Below are positions 37,695-38,073 of a stretch of DNA of 38,073 nucleotides, piece by piece. The stretch's first letter is position 1. Each line of letters begins with the position of its first letter. Below the pieces are notes generated by a model. The model was not told the origin of the DNA. It saw only the letters and a program-made list of their open reading frames with translations, and ran no database searches. The DNA lies in the IMG/VR virus record IMGVR_UViG_3300010885_027908, positions 1 through 38,073 of that record. One strand, written 5' to 3'. The DNA is from a virus. A program made the position numbers and the translations under genes.

Positions 37695-38073
37695 TTAGCC
37701 CCTTTTAATGTTCATTAAATATGCGTCCGCTTCTTTTACATACTCGCTAGCTTGAGCGTTCATTTCTTTGCCTTGCTCGGCAGCTGAATTTTGCAAGAAC
37801 ATTGAAAAGCTTGCAATGTCTTCAACACTCATTTCTTTAAATGTTTTGCCTTTGTACTTTTTTCCAAATGAAACAATGTATTCTTTTTGGGGTGCCGCTA
37901 ATTTGTCTGCAATTGGGGTACTGTCCAACACAGGCGAATTAGCGGCAATCGGTAGTGTTTGGGCTTCCTGCTTAATCACTACAGATGAAACTTTCTTCTC
38001 GGTTTTAATTTCTACTTTAGTCAATGGCGCGTCTACGATTCTTTCGCCCTCGGCTAGATCGTCAGCGCAAAAT
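37695..38073 (-). CDS. Probable single-strand annealing recombinase, C-terminal part (cut by window edge)
   Basis: The frame is open to the right edge and reads FCADDLAEGERIVDAPLTK into a Lys/Thr/Pro-rich linker, then EYIVSFGKKYKGKTFKEM...FSMFLQNSA...YLMNIKRG. The last part resembles a small C-terminal module found on phage recombination proteins. The TTG at 38024 is internal. FCADDLAEGERIVDAP continues the GRALAYCGY block at the left edge, with about 8 bases missing (GYG-TQ-F in the family). The whole protein would be about 228 residues. Confidence 0.7.
   Translation of the reverse strand, partial: FCADDLAEGERIVDAPLTKVEIKTEKKVSSVVIKQEAQTLPIAANSPVLDSTPIADKLAAPQKEYIVSFGKKYKGKTFKEMSVEDIASFSMFLQNSAAEQGKEMNAQASEYVKEADAYLMNIKRG

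Overview
The window looks like an almost complete genome of a tailed, siphovirus-like bacteriophage, circularly permuted, about 38 kb and AT-rich. Three things support this. There is a full set of packaging, head, connector, tail and lysis genes. There is a tape-measure gene and a tube gene but no sheath or contractile baseplate gene. The left and right edges carry the N-terminal and C-terminal parts of one recombination gene. Lipoprotein signals in the lysis region and in an accessory gene suggest a host with a lipoprotein pathway, most likely Gram-negative. I cannot name the host. I saw no integrase, no convincing CI-type repressor, and no DNA polymerase, helicase or primase.

Layout. (1) Positions 1-1183 (minus, continuing at 38073-37695) hold a recombination operon: a YqaJ-type exonuclease followed by a probable single-strand annealing protein, ended by a hairpin terminator at 37624-37660. 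(2) Positions 1184-1690 are a non-coding control region with divergent promoters, palindromes, direct repeats and an orphan terminator. (3) Positions 1691-6924 (plus) hold early or accessory genes: HNH nuclease, OB-fold/SSB-like protein, ribbon-helix-helix protein, PD-(D/E)XK nuclease, several tiny proteins, an 18-unit hexamer repeat, a metzincin-like lipoprotein, an HExxH peptidase, and a metallophosphoesterase with an N-terminal DNA-binding repeat. Two near-identical palindrome-containing promoters sit almost on the start codons of the metzincin and phosphoesterase genes.

(4) From 37608 down to 6908 everything runs on the minus strand. First come a small HTH protein, zinc-binding proteins and a VRR-NUC nuclease (37608-36405). 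Next are tail fibre or adhesin genes (36412-30549), then a ParB-methyltransferase fusion, small and large terminase, a tRNA-like element, MuF-like protein, portal, protease/scaffold, decoration protein and major capsid (30504-20766). Connector and tail-completion genes follow, then tube protein, the frameshifted G/GT tail chaperones and tape measure (20706-15319). The region ends with tail tip and fibre proteins (15319-8167) and a lysis cassette: M15-type endolysin, holin candidate, lipoprotein spanin candidate and a small membrane protein (8170-6908).

How it works together. The minus-strand block from 37608 to 6908 covers entry functions, packaging, head, tail and lysis in a head-to-lysis order typical of siphoviruses. 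The exonuclease and annealing protein probably support recombination-dependent replication. The plus-strand block is the least explained part. It holds two metallopeptidase-like proteins and a phosphoesterase under what appears to be one shared regulator, and is the best candidate for an undescribed host-takeover or exclusion module.
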